From the NCBI GenBank assembly GCA_951799425.1, contig OX637395.1:7094951-7158950 (forward strand): 64,000 nucleotides of DNA. Direction: 5' to 3'. Numbering within the stretch: position 1 is the first letter of the stretch; each line of letters begins with the position of its first letter. The DNA is from Ilex aquifolium (Eukaryota; Streptophyta; Magnoliopsida; Aquifoliales; Aquifoliaceae). The notes beneath the pieces are model-generated. The model did not search any database. It had not been told where the DNA came from and saw only the letters and a program-made list of their open reading frames with translations. This document shows, one piece after another, positions 1-13,570 of this stretch. A program made the translations under genes and the position numbers.

Positions 1-51
1 AATAGAATGCTGGTGGTGGCTACAAGAACAGAGGTATTGAAGAGAAGCCAT
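1..51 (-). CDS. N-terminal codons of a ZEP-like gene (copy A), cut by the window edge
   Basis: The reverse complement begins ATG at 51-49 and reads MASLQYLCSCSHHQHSI for 17 codons before the window edge. The same start, MASLQYLCSCSHHQHC, lies at 26013 in front of recognisable zeaxanthin-epoxidase-like exons (copy B) and at 58875 (copy C). The Ser/His/Cys-rich start with no acidic residue would suit a plastid transit peptide. The DNA upstream, rightward on the plus strand, is paralogous to the copy B promoter. The catalytic exons must lie to the left of this window, so whether this copy is functional cannot be judged here. Confidence 0.6.
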   Translation of the reverse strand, partial: MASLQYLCSCSHHQHSI

Positions 52-195
52 GGACTAAGAACAGTTATAGTTTCTCTTATGTATGGTCTTATGTTTGGTA
101 TACATTGGTTATATTTACGTGTAATAATGAGATTTATGACTTAAATGGTGTTGGAGATGAAACCAAGTCAATCCTATTATTTATGTAAATTGTTT

Positions 196-659
196 GGGAA
201 AAATATAAATTTTAGTCCCCTAATTATGTTATTTGTGTTGTTTGGTCCCTAATCATTTAACTGTACCAATTTAGTCCCTCAGTTATTCAAATTGTATCAT
301 TTTTGTCTAATCGAAAATGGCGGTTTTAATTGACAGATAGAGATGGTCTTGTATATCTCACGTGACCACACTTGAGGGGTAATTTTTGGAAATGTAAGGG
401 ACTAAAAGGACACCAATTGCAAACATAAATGACCAAATTAAATGGTAGACATCATAAACTTGAGAGACAGAATAACTGGTTGAGTATAGTCACGTGAGAC
501 GCACGCGAATATCTATGTTAGTTAACTAAAACTGTCATTTTTGATTGGACCAAGTTGACACAAATTAAAAACTTAAGGGATTAAGTGACACAACCGAAAG
601 AATGAAAACTGAATTCACGCAAAACGCATACTTTAGGGACTGCTATTAAATTTTTACCC
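196..659. mobile_element. MITE in the ZEP-like promoter (copy A)
   Basis: The left end GGGAAAAATATAAATTTTAG and the right end, which on the opposite strand reads GGGTAAAAATTTAATAGCAG, form imperfect terminal inverted repeats. The interior has the 'tttagtccc ... gggact' layout of a common plant MITE type. Flanks AATTGTTT and AATTTGTT could be an 8-bp target duplication. The same element sits at the paralogous place in copy B (26115-26460), so it is older than the duplication. Copy B lacks roughly 115 bp of its interior. Confidence 0.6.
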
Positions 660-1264
660 AATTTGTTATTATGTTTAGTGATTTTATTATTTATAAATTA
701 TTGAGTTGTAGTTCCCCCATGATAAATCTAGATGCTTTGGAGTATTTTATTATAAGTAAGATTCATTTAAGCTTCAAGTCTTCTCTGTTTGTAGCGGAAG
801 ATCTGAATCAGAAGAATACATTTTAGCTTCGGCAGTTTCTTCGATCCCATTCTGCTTCATTGTTTTGTTACTTCTAGTTTGACTTTGATCAATTGATTGT
901 GTGTACTTGATTAATTTACCCTGGAGTGCCTAGGTTTGCCGTAGAGCCATTCTAAGCAAAATAATTTATAGCAAGTAGCATCAGAGTTTATGAGGGACAA
1001 CCTTGGTTGAATTTTCCTGCATTGATGATGCCTCTTAAAGAAAAATATAATGGATTTTTGTAGTAGGTGCTACAATGTCGCAATGGACGTCACTGGGCTA
1101 AAATCCCACGCAATAACTCACTGACCATTGCGACAGCATAGCACAATTACAAAAATAGTGAAATGAATGACCAGTGGATCCTGTACGAAGTAAGGTAAGA
1201 CATAGACCATGATGCACATGCACAAGCCGAACCACATATTCTTAATTGGGTCTAACAGGTGGTT

Positions 1265-1475
1265 TACCATGCTAACCCGACATTATCTAACACAATTCGT
1301 TTAAAACTAAACGGGTTAAACGAGTCGTGTCGTGTTACCCGTTTATTAAACAGTTTGTGTTGAGATTTTTTACCCGTTTATTAAATGTGTCGTGTATGAG
1401 TTTACATGTTTTTTAGCCGTTACCCGTTTAATTCGACACATAACCGTTTAACCTGACACAATTAACATCCCTAAT
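1265..1475. mobile_element. Fragment related to the hAT-like element at 33841
   Basis: This stretch repeats ACCCGTTTATTAAA and ends TTAACATCCCTAAT. It shares the 'acccgttta ... cgtgtcgtgtc' vocabulary of the element at 33841-34545. It is absent from the paralogous place in copy B. Boundaries and target duplication could not be fixed. Confidence 0.35.
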
Positions 1476-2233
1476 AGTGATGACTCATAAATGCAATGTA
1501 CATAACACTTAAGTTGGACATAATACTGATATTAACTCTGCAGTTAAACTTACTTGATCAAAAATAATATTACAATTTGTGAGTCTAGAGACGTATTAGT
1601 GTTGCACCCATTTCAAAAAAAGTAGGGTGAAAAGCACCCATTTCAAAAAAATAGGGTAATTTTCAGTCAGTGGTTAGACAGGGTGCCATAAAAGTCTGTT
1701 TGACCTTCATGAATGATGTCATAATCTTTAGCAATACAGTAGTTGTTGGCTGTTGTCAATGTTTTAGCTGTAGACCCTGTGCTTTAACTCCTGCAAGGAT
1801 AATAACCACGACACATTCAATATTCTTCTTTCTTGGAAAACTGTTGAAAAAAGAAGGAAGATTAAAACAGACTCTAGACTTGCATAAACCAATTAAGAGT
1901 CTCACAAAGAAAAAGGGTTTCCTTCTTGTCTAATGAATTTTTTCGTTATTGTTTTCGAAGGCAAATGAGATACATCAAATGTCAATACTACATGGGTAAA
2001 ATAAACTTTCACAAAGATATATTTATGTACACGCAAATAATAATAATATTCTGGCTGCCAAATCATAAGTTTAATGGTCTTTTGGAAGTCGGTACACGAA
2101 ATTAGATTTAATTGTCAAAAAATATATAAGAAAAAATGTTCTGTAAAAAAGTCCACCTAAGACATAGAAAGACTTGAATACCCTTTTATTGTAAATAAGT
2201 TTTCTAAAAATGATTTTGGAAACTAGTCCCACA

Positions 2234-2339
<106 letters not shown>

Positions 2340-3490
2340 TTCTAATAAACAAAAAAGTTAAAATTTAGGAAAATTAAAACCCATAATAAATCCTCTCCAC
2401 TTTTTTAGGGATATGTTTCGGAGTTTTTGGAAACTTTTGAAATATGACAATTAAAATGAATTAATTTTAATTATCTTATTTTAGAGAGTACTAAAATTAA
2501 AGAATTTTGGTCACATATTTGTGTGTTAATATATGTATAATTATATACATATAATATTACGAAGTTACACTATGAAACATAGTTTCTATTACTTCTACAC
2601 TGTTTTGATACACTGTATTAATACAGTTTAAAGAGTTTATGAAATTAAAATGTATTAATATAGTGTATTAAAACAGTGTACGAGTAATAGAAATTAGAGT
2701 TTAAGAATTACACAAATTTAAAGTGTATCAATACAGTGTAGGAGTAATAGAAAGGGTAATTTAGAAGCCGGTACAAAAATTTATACTTATTTGAGCTAAA
2801 CTACATTAAAAAAACTTATTTGGTCCTAAGTGCATTTTTTCGAAAAAAGACTAAAAGGGTATTTATTACTCCATTACTCTCTCTCCTCTCTCTTCATTAC
2901 TCTTTCACTCTCTCTTTCCTATTTTCTCTCTATCTATTTCTCTCTCTCTCTCTCATATTGATAATTTTTTTTTAAATATGTAAAGATTTGATTTAATTTT
3001 TTCATCTCTCTCTCCCCTTATTTTTTCTCTCTCTCTCTCACTCCTTCTTCCCTTATTTCCTTATTCTCTCTCCTTATATCAATGTTACACAACACAATTA
3101 TATTAATCAGTTACACAAATTAGTTATAATTACCCTATAATACACTAAACAGTTACTCATGTGTTCTAATAAACTAAACAGTTATACTAAACAATTATAC
3201 GAAATTACTACACCAACTCAATTTGTCATTTTGTTATTTACATAAATCAAAGAGTTACATCATTTAGTATCACGACATGGTTACATCAATTATATACACC
3301 AAATTGGGTTTATCATTACACAAAAGACTTTATCATTATACTAAATTTGATATATATGATTGGTGTAACGATGTCCCGATACTAAATAGTGCAACTATTA
3401 AGTTTATATAAACAACTGAATGACAAATTGGGTTGATATTATAAATTTGGGTAATTGTTTGGTGTAATTGTTTGATGTATTATAAGACAA

Positions 3491-5413
3491 CTAGTAATTA
3501 CCCGTGCCTGAAGGCACTACGTTACTCCTACAAAATTATAAATATTTTTTCATAAATAAAGAAAATGTATCATACAATTTGAAGAATACAACAATCAAAT
3601 TGATATTGTTCAACCTGCATACAGAACATATATAATCAAACATTTATATAACGAAAGTCACGTTACAACTACTGCAACATATTAATTCAACAATTTGAGA
3701 AAATATAATTTTTATTGATCAAACATCCACAATTTTAACATGTTTAATAAAATTTATCTCAAATTTCAAAAAAATATAACTATTTATTTTTCTGTAGATT
3801 TCTATCTAAAGTTCATAACATGATATTTGCACCATTTTTTCAATATGAGTTCGTGTAACTTTGTGAGGAAAATATCCAAAGTTTTACGTGAATTCTCGTA
3901 AATTTAAAAAAATTTGTTGAAACTTAAATTAGTTTCCATTTGAGTTCAACTTAAATATTCGTAAAATTCAATCGAATTTAAGTTTGGGTAAGACTATTCC
4001 CATCCCACAAATCTCCATTTCCACCCTATTTAATTTATCATTATTAAATTACTAAGTCCATCCCTTCTATACACATTCCATTAGTAATTAAATCCACCCT
4101 ATGCTACATACACCCCCATTTAATAAGTAAACTTACCTTATATTTTGTCATAATTAGGGTTTCATTCTCTATTTCATCTCATGCATTCACAAAAATACTT
4201 TTTTAATATGAATTTTTCCAGTGAGATACATATTAGTATTACTTCTCAATTTAATTCTATGTTTGATTTTCTGTTTGTTGTATGGATTTTCATTATTTTC
4301 GGTATGTTTTGATATCTCTGTCAAGTTTAATAATTTTTTATTTAGAATTTATATGTGTATATATATGTATGCTTTCAGATTATTTATTATTTTTTTATCT
4401 TGTTTAGATTTTGCATCTATGCTTGTTATTTTTTTTCTTGTTCAATTTTGTGTTTATGCTTGATACTTTTTTTTCATGTCAGATTTTGTGTCTTGTGGTT
4501 TTATGTTTTGTAGTTTTTCTTGTTCCTTTAATATTTGCTTGGTTTTTTTTTTTTCCTTCTTGGTTTGCTTCTTTCTTTCTTATTTTTTCTTATTTTGTTC
4601 TTTTCTTTTTAAAAGAGGTGTATGTAGCATGAAGTGGGTATAGAAATAGTGTACTTCATAGTTTGATAATGAGTAATTAAATGGGGGTGAGAATGAAGAT
4701 TTGGGGGTGGGAATAACCCCACCCTTTAAGTTTAAGAAATAATTTATACTTTATACTCGACAGCCAAATTTGGCTCAATTCGAGTCTTAATCACAATTAC
4801 GCCAAACTGAGAACTGAATTTAAGTTCAACTCAATTAATACTTTTATCTTAAATATACAAACTAATTCTTATTTATTCCTGTTCATTGTGATGCCAAAAC
4901 TTTTTTTTTTTTTTAATTTGATTATTCTTTATTACTTTTACAATCAATTTCAATTTGACTTCACCTCAATTCGAATCCTAATCATATCATTTCGAACTGA
5001 TAATCGAGTAAAATGAAATTTGGAGGAGGAATTTCAATCGTTTAATTAATAATCGTAAAACAATCTAAGCCGCGAAAAACTCAAGATAAATAATGCTAGC
5101 TCCCTTAGTATGTTGATATATCACATTACATATATATTATTCGCCTATTATACCATTCGAATATTATAGTATTTTTATTTCAATACAAAATATGACCCAT
5201 ATTGTAGTCATTCGACTCGTTTTGACGCAAAGAATCTGTATTTATAGTCCATTTGTTTATTTGAAATTTTTAAAAATAATCTTTAATTAGAATCATAATT
5301 AACGACCTAATTAATGTGTAGTATGAGAGAGAGACTTTTATTCCTTCCACAATTCTAAGACTCCTATTTCTCTTATAACTCTCTATCTAGCTATTTTATT
5401 ATATAGATATATG

Positions 5414-5468
<55 letters not shown>

Positions 5469-5629
5469 TGTGTTTAAAATGTTAAAGAGATAGGAGAGAG
5501 AGAAAGAGTTATATGAGAGATAGGAGTGTTCGAGTTAAGTCCAATTATGATCGTCGGATCAAAAGCCTGAAAATGATCTGAGCTGCGAAAAGCTCAAGAC
5601 AAACTTTTCTAGCTACTTTATTATATAGA
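3491..5629 (-). mobile_element. Helitron H1 inserted in the MULE-like element
   Basis: On the minus strand the element starts A|TCTATATAATAAAGTAGCTAG at 5629 and ends with a GC-rich short hairpin (GTGCCTTCAGGCAC, about 3508-3521) followed by AATTACTAG|T at 3491. This is the TC...hairpin-CTRR structure with insertion between A and T that defines Helitrons. Just inside the 5' end is a TCGCGG/GCGCAG-type motif shared with two other elements here (37786-40716 and 31919-33045). It encodes no Rep/helicase and is non-autonomous. A second internal 5'-end-like block near 5060-5110 mirrors the one at 38274. Confidence 0.75.
5406..5466. repeat. (TA)n-(GA)n microsatellite in Helitron H1
   Basis: A short TA run is followed by about 17 GA units and then GTGTGTG. 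It lies within the 5' portion of the minus-strand Helitron. Confidence 0.85.
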
Positions 5630-6728
5630 TTGTAACTGATTGGTGTAACTGATTAGTGTAATTATGTTGTTGTAATGTTGATATAAATAAAGAGAGAAAA
5701 TAGGGAGAGAGCGAAATGGTTACAGAAAATAAGGGGAGAGAGATGAAAAAATAAATCAAATATTTACATATTTGAAAATAAAATAAATTATCAATGATAG
5801 ATATAGAGAGAAAATAGGGGAGAGATAGGGAAAGTAAAGGGGAAAGAGAGAGAGAGATGGAGAGAAAATAGGGGAGAGATAGTGAAAGAATCTAATGAAA
5901 TCTTTACATATTTGATTAGATATATAACTGTCAATTAAGAATGCATAAATTAAGGAAGGGTGTTTAGGTAAAAAAGATTTTAATTCATTTGAATTTTGTA
6001 CCTAAACACAAAAAGTTTTATAAAAATTGTACTTAATGGAATAAACAACTTATCCATACACTTTACCTAAATAAGTCTAAAAAATTGTACCTACACCTAA
6101 AAAACCCTAAGAGAAACTAGGCTTTATAGTGAGACTTCGTAATATTATATGTCTCTGTGTGTATATATATATATATATATTAATTACAAGAGAGATATGT
6201 TTAATGGCGAATATAATGACCAAAAAATTTAAAATTTAAAATGGTTAAGATATATACAATCAACGTTAGATGCAAATTTTGTGATAATATAATTCTTCCA
6301 TTATATTAGGAAATTTTTAATACAATAAAATAAAATAAAAAATCAACTTAACTGCCAAAAGAAATATGCATAATTTAAGATCTGCCATAATATTAGGAAA
6401 TCTTTAATACAATAAGATAAAATTAAAACTCAACTTAACTACCTAAAAAAGAACGCATGATTTAAGGGAGATCTACCATAATATTAGGAAATCTTTAATA
6501 CAATAAAATAAAATCAAAAATCAACTTAACTACCTAAAAAAGAAAGCATGATTTAAGAGAGGACAAATATGTCAAAGGAAAATCAGAAAAAGTCAAATTG
6601 TGTACTTGGACACAATTAAGTTCTAAAAAAAAGGACTTAATTACCTAACATTAAAAACTGTGTACTTTTTGACAATTAAGTCTAATTTGTTGTACCTTTT
6701 TATAATTTCCCGTAAGTTTAATTGTAAT

Positions 6729-7231
6729 TGATAGGTCCGGTCCAGTCTAGAATTGGCCCACCTCAAATATACAAGTCAAGCCCACCACATGATGGAGGAA
6801 GTTAGATCATGTCAGCCGCACTATTTTGAGAGACTCAGTCCATAACTGTCACACGGGGAGATTTTCGTGGGAGGCAATCATCGGGTGCATGATGTCACCT
6901 CCACAGAACTACCTCGCTCGTTACCAAAATGACGCCACCTCCCCCGGCCCGAACTGCCTCACTTGTTACGAGAATATCACCTCAATCTGTTAGGAGACAC
7001 CAATAAATTATAAGCTCCACCTACACAAGGGGGCATCTCTCACATATCACTCACATCTTAACACTCTACACCCCTTGAACAATAAAATACTCAGGTCATT
7101 GTAGCCCTTCATAATGGAGTAAGTCAGCTTAACCGAACCACTTAAATTGTGTTTTACTTGTGTTTAGTCCCTCTTTATTACTGTATTTAATACTTGACAG
7201 GTGGTATATAAACATATTTTGTGCATCATCA
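6729..7231. mobile_element. Solo LTR of the gag-only gypsy-type element
   Basis: The sequence begins TGATAGGTCC and ends GTGCATCATCA. It matches the LTRs at 27476-27948 and 30379-30911 throughout, for example the block 'cccaccacatgatggaggaa'. It is flanked by perfect 5-bp duplications GTAAT (6724-6728 and 7232-7236). The same target site flanks the full element in copy B, so this is the same insertion reduced to one LTR by LTR-LTR recombination. Confidence 0.85.
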
Positions 7232-7391
7232 GTAATTATTTAAACTTTCACTTAGTATCACCCTAGGATTTGTAGTATAACACGAATTGGTCACAAATAC
7301 TGATCTATCCATAATTTTTCGTTCGACTGGAGTAATACAAATAATGTTTGTTAATACTAATCAAAGTATCTATTGTATTACACGCACTTAA

Positions 7392-9180
7392 TGTAGAACC
7401 CCAATTTTTAATGGTACGAGTAAACAAAGTAAGGAAACTTCCAAGATTCAAATACAAGCAAGAAAAGCCTAGATATAGCAGCAAATAATGTCCTAGACTT
7501 AAGCCTACCAAAACTATATATAATATATATTCTAACATACCCCTAAGCATTTGGAGTTTGGAAATAAGACAACAATCAAATAGTGGGATGAGACTTGGTG
7601 AAAAGATCAGCAATATGCAAGTCTGAAGTTACATGAGCTAATGAAATAAAATCTTCACGCACTTGATGACGAACAAAGTGACAATCAATTTTAATGTGTT
7701 GTTCACTCATGAAAAAATCATTGTGAGCTATTTGTATAATATTTTTGTTATCACAGAAAACAGTAAGGGGATATTTTACCATGATGCCCAAATGTTGAAG
7801 TAACCAACACAACCATATTATTTTCGATGTAGTATTTGCAAGATCCTTGTATTCTGCCTCAGCACTTGAACGAGCAACTACTGATTATTTTTCACACTTT
7901 GATGAGATCAAAGAATCACCTAGAAAAATGCAAAAATCGGTGGTAGATTGATGATCAGTGACATCACCTACTCAATTAGAATCATAATAATCTACAAGTT
8001 CAAGTTTAGAAGTGGAAGAGAAAAATAATCCCTGATATAATATTCCTCGTAAATATCTCAAAATCTAAAAAACTGCAGCAAAGAAAACTGAGCGAGGCGT
8101 AGACATAAATTGATTAACAACATGAATGACATGACTAATGTCTAGCCTAGAAAAATTCAAGTAATTGCTCTCAACTTGATATTTAACTCTAAATGAGTAT
8201 CAATTGTCTTTGTATCCGTTAAACTTGCTCTAGAAATAAGATCAGAAGCATATTTGACCTGAGAAAAAGTATACCCTTGAGGGGAAGAATTCACATCAAT
8301 GCCAAGGAAACATTTTAGAGAGCCAAGATTCTTCATTTCAAATTTTTGTTGAGATGATTCTTGATATCCTTAATATCTTTAATATCATCTCCAGTGATCA
8401 CCATGTCATCAACATAAGTAATATGACATAACCATAACCTGTTTTGCGAATAAAAACTGCTGAATCATGAGGAATTTGTCGAAAACCAAAGTGAAGGACC
8501 ACATAACTAAACTACTCAAACCATGCATGTAGTGCTTGTTTAAGACCATAAAAAGCTTTTCACAGTCAAACTTGTTGAGATTGATGATGCAATCCCGGAG
8601 CTGATTTCATATAGACCTTTGCTTGAAGCTCACTATTTAAGAATGCATTCTTACATCCATCTGTGATAATGGCCACTTTCGAACAGATGCAATGATAATA
8701 AGTGCACGAATAGAACTCATACGAGCAACAGGAGAAAAAGTTTTCTCATAATCAATACTATACTCTTGATTAAAGCCTTTTACGACCAATCTGACTTTAT
8801 ATCTCTCAACTGATCCATCAGATCAGGTTTTTATATTGTGCTATCATTTGCAATCTATAACAGATTTTCCATGAGGTAAATCCATAAGATCCCAAGTACG
8901 GGTTTTTTCCAGAGCATCAATTCCTTATTCATAGCTTTTTGTCATAATGAGGTTAATGATGTTTCATGAAAAGACTTAGGTCCATGAACAGAGAGAAAGG
9001 TAAATAGAAAATAATGAAAATCATGATAACGCCGAGGGAACACATGTGCTCATGTGGAACAACGAAGTTCAGGAACAACAAATGGTGGGCACACTCTAGG
9101 ACTAGGAGGGTGCATCATTGGGACGAGGCACATCTGGGCCTGCTTGGACAACATGAGTGCTTGGTGACCGGGTTTCATAG
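7392..9180 (-). mobile_element. Old Ty1/copia element, 3' part (RT, RNase H, 3' LTR)
   Basis: The minus strand encodes a decayed copia RNase H end, including CDNKNIIQIAHN and ADLFTKSHP around 7576-7760. Upstream are broken reverse-transcriptase stretches up to 9180 with many stops and frameshifts. A purine tract (CTTAGGGGTA, 7538-7547) is followed by TGTTAGAATAT, a likely LTR start at 7537 that would end near 7392 with GGTTCTACA. The element is interrupted at 9180 by the young copia and resumes at 13861. Confidence 0.75.
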
Positions 9181-9477
9181 TGTTGGAAGTGGTCAAAGCA
9201 AAACCGTCCAAACTGATGGAATAAATGAGAGGCTATTTAGCTTCCAAGCTGATGGAATAAACAAGGACTCTTGGGTTCTGAAACATAGAATAATTTTAGG
9301 TTATATTTCCTCAGTTAAAGGCCTTGTATTTTGTTTTTCATAGCCTATAAATAGGGCCTGTTCCTTTGCAGTTTATATAAAAGAAAAGTTGCTGAGTTAT
9401 CAATTTTCTTGAGCAAACTGCTAGGGGAAAAACAGGGGAAAAAACAGGGGCTTTGTTTGAAAACTCAGTCACCTACA
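9181..9477 (+). repeat. 5' LTR of the young copia
   Basis: The LTR has TG...CA ends. It contains a likely TATA box (CCTATAAATAGGG, about 9343-9355) for retroelement transcription. A direct repeat of the AACAGGGGAAAA unit makes it 12 bp longer than the 3' LTR. Confidence 0.95.
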
Positions 9478-9480
9478 CTG

Positions 9481-9494
9481 TGGTATCAGAGCCT
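9481..9494 (+). promoter_or_regulatory. Primer binding site of the young copia
   Basis: TGGTATCAGAGCC starts three bases after the LTR end. This is the standard plant copia primer site, complementary to the 3' end of initiator methionine tRNA. Confidence 0.9.
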
Positions 9495-9535
9495 TGCTGT
9501 CCCACCCACGTCCTAATCTTCTTTTCTTCTCAGAA

Positions 9536-12500
9536 ATGGCCAACATGCTATTCCAACAGCAAATGCTGAAGTTATCAAAAGATAACTATGAGAGTTGGTC
9601 GATCCAAATAAAAGCTCTGTTTGGATCTCAAGATTTATGGGAGCTTGTTACAGATGGGTATACAGAACCCACTCCAGAAGAAGAAGCTGCATACATTGCT
9701 GATGAGAAGAAAACTCTTAAGGAGCAAAGAAAGAAAGATAAAAAGGCTTTGTTCTTACTTTATCAAGGGTTGGACAAGTCGACCTTCGAGAAGGTTGCCG
9801 AAGCATCAAACAGTAAGCAAGCATGGGAGATCCTTGCTACCATCTTCCAAGGAGTCGATCGGGTGAAACGGATCCGCCTCCAAAACTTACGAGGCGAGTT
9901 TGAGGCCCTTCATATGAAAGAAGGCGAAGTGGTGTATGATTATTTCTCACGGTTGCTAGTGATAATGAATGGCTTGAAGAGAAATGGTGAGAAGATCGAT
10001 GACATCCGTGTTATTGAAAAGGTACTTCGATCACTCTCACCTAAATTCGAGCATGTGGTCGTAGCTATCGAAGAGTCTAAGAACTTGGAGATTCTGATGA
10101 TTGAGGAATTGATGGGTTCTCTTCAAGTACATGAGCAACGAATGCAGAAGAATGCTATCTCCACTACTGTGGAACAAGTGCTAGAGTCAAAATTGGCTCT
10201 AAATGATCAATGCAACCCCGATCGTGGTAGAGGCAGGGGGCGAAGGACACACCAACGAAATTGGCATAGTCAAGGGGAGCATCAAAGTTCTAGAGGACGA
10301 GGACGAGGTCGAGGAAAATCCACACCAGGAAGAGGAAACACCAAAAACATTCAGTGCTACAACTGCGGAAAGTTTGGGCACTATGCCTCTGATTGTTGGC
10401 ACAAAGCCGACGAACAAGCCAATATTGCAGAAACCACAAATGATGAGGGTAATGATACTATCCTTCTTCTTACTCATGATGAATCAAGAGCACAACATGA
10501 AGCTTGGTATCTTGACTCGGGTGCGAGCAATCACATGTGTGGGAAGAAAGATTTGTTCATAGAACTCACAGAAGGAGTGCATGGAAATGTGAGCTTGGGA
10601 GATTCTTCTAAAATCCCTGTTGAAGGCAAAGGGAAGATCAAGATCTATCAGAAGGATGGTAAGAAATAATATATCTCTAATGTTTATTATGTGCCTAACA
10701 TGAAAAGTAACATCATTAGCATTGGACAACTGCTTGAAAAAGGGTACATAATACATATGGAGGGCAACTCTCTTACTTTGAGAGATGCTTGTAGAAGGCT
10801 TGTGGCTCATGTTCAAATGACCAGCAATCGCATGTTCCCCCTTCACCTTAACACGCAGATTGAGAAGTGCCTCCATGGACTCGTGCAAAACGATACTTGG
10901 AAGTGGCATTTTCGTTTTGGCCATCTACATTTTAGTGGGTTAAAGCTACTATCTACAGCTCACCTGGTAAATGGTTTACCAATGATCAAGCCACCAAACC
11001 ACATTTGTGAAGGATGCATACTTGGAAAGCAATCACGACTTTCTTTTCTTAGTGGCAAATCTTGGAGAGCAAAGGCATCATTGCAACTTGTTCACACAGA
11101 CATTTGTGGTCCGTTGGAGCCCATTTCACTTGGAGGTAGTAGATATTTTATTACTTTCATCGATGATTTCAGTAGAAAGACTTGGGTTTACTTTCTTAAA
11201 GAAAAATCTGCTGCTTTAACTACATTCAAGAACTTTAAAGCTCTTGTCGAAACGGAGAGTGGCCACAAGATTGTAACTCTCCGATCTGACCGAGGTGGTG
11301 AATACACCTCAAATGCATTTCAAGAGTATTGCAGGGAACAAGGGATCAGGCATCAGCTCATGACTCCTTTTACACCACAGCAGAACGGGATTGCAGAAAG
11401 AAAGAATCGCACTATTTTGAATATGACAAGAACCATGTTGAAGGAGAAAGGACTGCCAAAACAGTTTTGGGCAGAAGCTGTAGCGTGTTCTACATACCTG
11501 CTCAATAGATGCCCAACGAAAAGTGTCAAGAATATGACACCTCAAGAAGCATGGAGCGGTTGTAAGCCTAGTGTGACACACCTACGTATTTTTGGGTGTC
11601 TAGCATATGCCCAAATTCCCGAGGCCAAGAGGAAGAAGCTTGATGATCGTGGTGAGAGATGTATCTTTATAGGATACAGCGAGGAGTCGAAGGCATATAA
11701 GCTCTACAACCCTCTAACAATGAAAGTAGTGGTTAGTAGAGATGTTGTATTTAACGAAGAAGAAATGTGGAGCTGGAGCGATAAAGAGACACCCAAAGTA
11801 CAACCCGTTTTGGAGGAACTAGAAGAACCCTTACCAGAAGTTACACCACCAGGTGGACCACCATCTCCTCAATCTACTACACCTTTTACAGTCTAGAGAG
11901 GATCCCCGCCTTCTTTGGGAGGTACCAGCAATAGACCCTCCACACCCATCAGAATGAGAAATCTTAGGGAGATCTACTCACAAACAGAAGATGGAGAAAC
12001 AAATCTCTTCTGCTTATATGCGGATCATGAGCCTCTCACCTTCCAAGAGGCCATAAAAGAAGATTGTTGGAGATCGGCGATGGAAGAAGAGATCCATGCC
12101 ATAGAGAAGAATGATACCTGGGAGTTAACAACACTCCCACAAAACCAAAAGGCGATTGGTATCAAATGGGTGTACAAGATCAAGCGCACGACAGATGGTG
12201 AAGTTGATCGTTTCAAGGCAAGACTAGTAGCTAAAGGCTACAAACAAAAATATGGCATCGACTATGATGAAGTCTTTGCACCAGTTGCGCGACTTGACAC
12301 AGTAAGATTGTTGATCTCACTTGCTGCTCATCACAGTTGGAAGATATACCAACTTGATGTCAAGTCAGCTTTCCTCAATGGCATTCTGGAGGAAGAAGTA
12401 TACGTACAACAACCAGAAGGTTTCTTGGTAGAAGGAGAAGAGAGCAAAGTATATCGTCTGAAGAAAGCTTTGTATGGCTTAAAGCAGGCACCCAGGGCAT

Positions 12501-13558
12501 GGAATGCACGCATTGATAGTTTTCTTCATCAAAGTGGCTTCACTAGATGTCCATATGAGCATGCTGTCTACATGAAGAAGAACTATCAGGGAGAATCTCT
12601 AATCATTTGCCTTTATGTTGATGATTTATTCTGCACAGGAAGTAGTGCTGAAATGGTCACTGAGTTCAACCAGTCCATGTTCAAGGAGTTCGAGATGACA
12701 GATAATGGATTGATGTCCTACTTCCTGGGCATTGAAGTAAAGCAGCAAGATGATGGGATTTTTATATCTCAAAAGAAATATATAAAAGAGATCTTAGAAA
12801 AATTCAAAATAGAAGGGTGTAATCCTGTAAACACCCCAGTATCAATAGGCACGAAGTTGTCAAAAGAAGGAGACGGAGAAGTCGTCGAACCAACTCTTTA
12901 CAAGAGCCTAGTTGGAAGCCTGAGGTACTTGACAATCACAAGGCCAGATATTGTCAATGGAGTTGGGCTTGTGAGTCGATACATGGAGACCCCTAAGAAG
13001 TCTCATTGGCTAGCTGCAAAAAGGATCTTGAGGTATATTAAAGGCACACTCAATCTTGGTCTTTTCTATACTTATGGTGAATATGCACAGTTAGTTAGAT
13101 ATTCAGATAGTGATTGGGGAGGTGACCAAGATGAGAGGAAAAACACTATTGGCTATGTCTTTTATCTTGGGTCTACAACTTTTTCTTGGACATCCAAGAA
13201 ACAAGGAATTGTTGCTTTGTCTTCATGTGAGGCAGAGTATATAGCAGTTTCATCCACTGTTTGTGAAGCGATATGGCTGAGAAATGTTTTGAAGGAATTG
13301 AATCATCCACAAAAGGAGTCTATAGTGATATTCGTGGATAACAAATCAGCTATAGAGCTCGCAAAGAATCCTGTGCAACATGGAAGGAGCAAACACATCG
13401 ATACTCGGTTTCACTTTCTCAGGGACCATGTAAAACAGAAGACTGTGGAGCTGAAGTATTGTCATACCATGGAGCAAGTAGCTGATATTTTTACAAAGCC
13501 ACTGTCAAATGAATCTTGCAGCAGACTAAGAGATTTGCTCGGTATGAGAACGTTTTGA
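9536..13558 (+). pseudogene. copia gag-pol polyprotein with two in-frame stops
   Basis: One frame runs 1340 codons from ATG 9536 (context AGAAATGGCC) to TGA 13556. It is interrupted only by TAA at 10667 (codon 378) and TAG at 11894 (codon 787). Order: gag, zinc knuckle CYNCGKFGHYASDC (residue 274 on), aspartic protease [10 protein letters not shown] (Asp327), integrase with an HHCC-type region and a D522-D585-E621 triad with D-35-E spacing, reverse transcriptase with YVDD at 1027-1030, and RNase H ending with the ADIFTKPL motif. The order PR-INT-RT-RH is diagnostic of Ty1/copia. Both stops stand where related elements carry codons one C-to-T change away. The stop at 378 falls where Gln is usual before YISNVYYVP. 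A full polyprotein cannot be made without readthrough, although the parts look undamaged. Confidence 0.93.
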
Positions 13559-13570
13559 TTTGAGGGGGCG

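Noticed and set aside
1670..1933. 87-codon open stretch in copy A
   Set aside because: The paralogous stretch near 27065-27325 is disrupted by indels and stops; no motif. It is upstream non-coding sequence of the ZEP-like unit.
4221..4632. Hydrophobic 73-80 codon open stretches suggesting a membrane protein
   Set aside because: Overlapping frames of a T-rich tract inside a non-autonomous Helitron.
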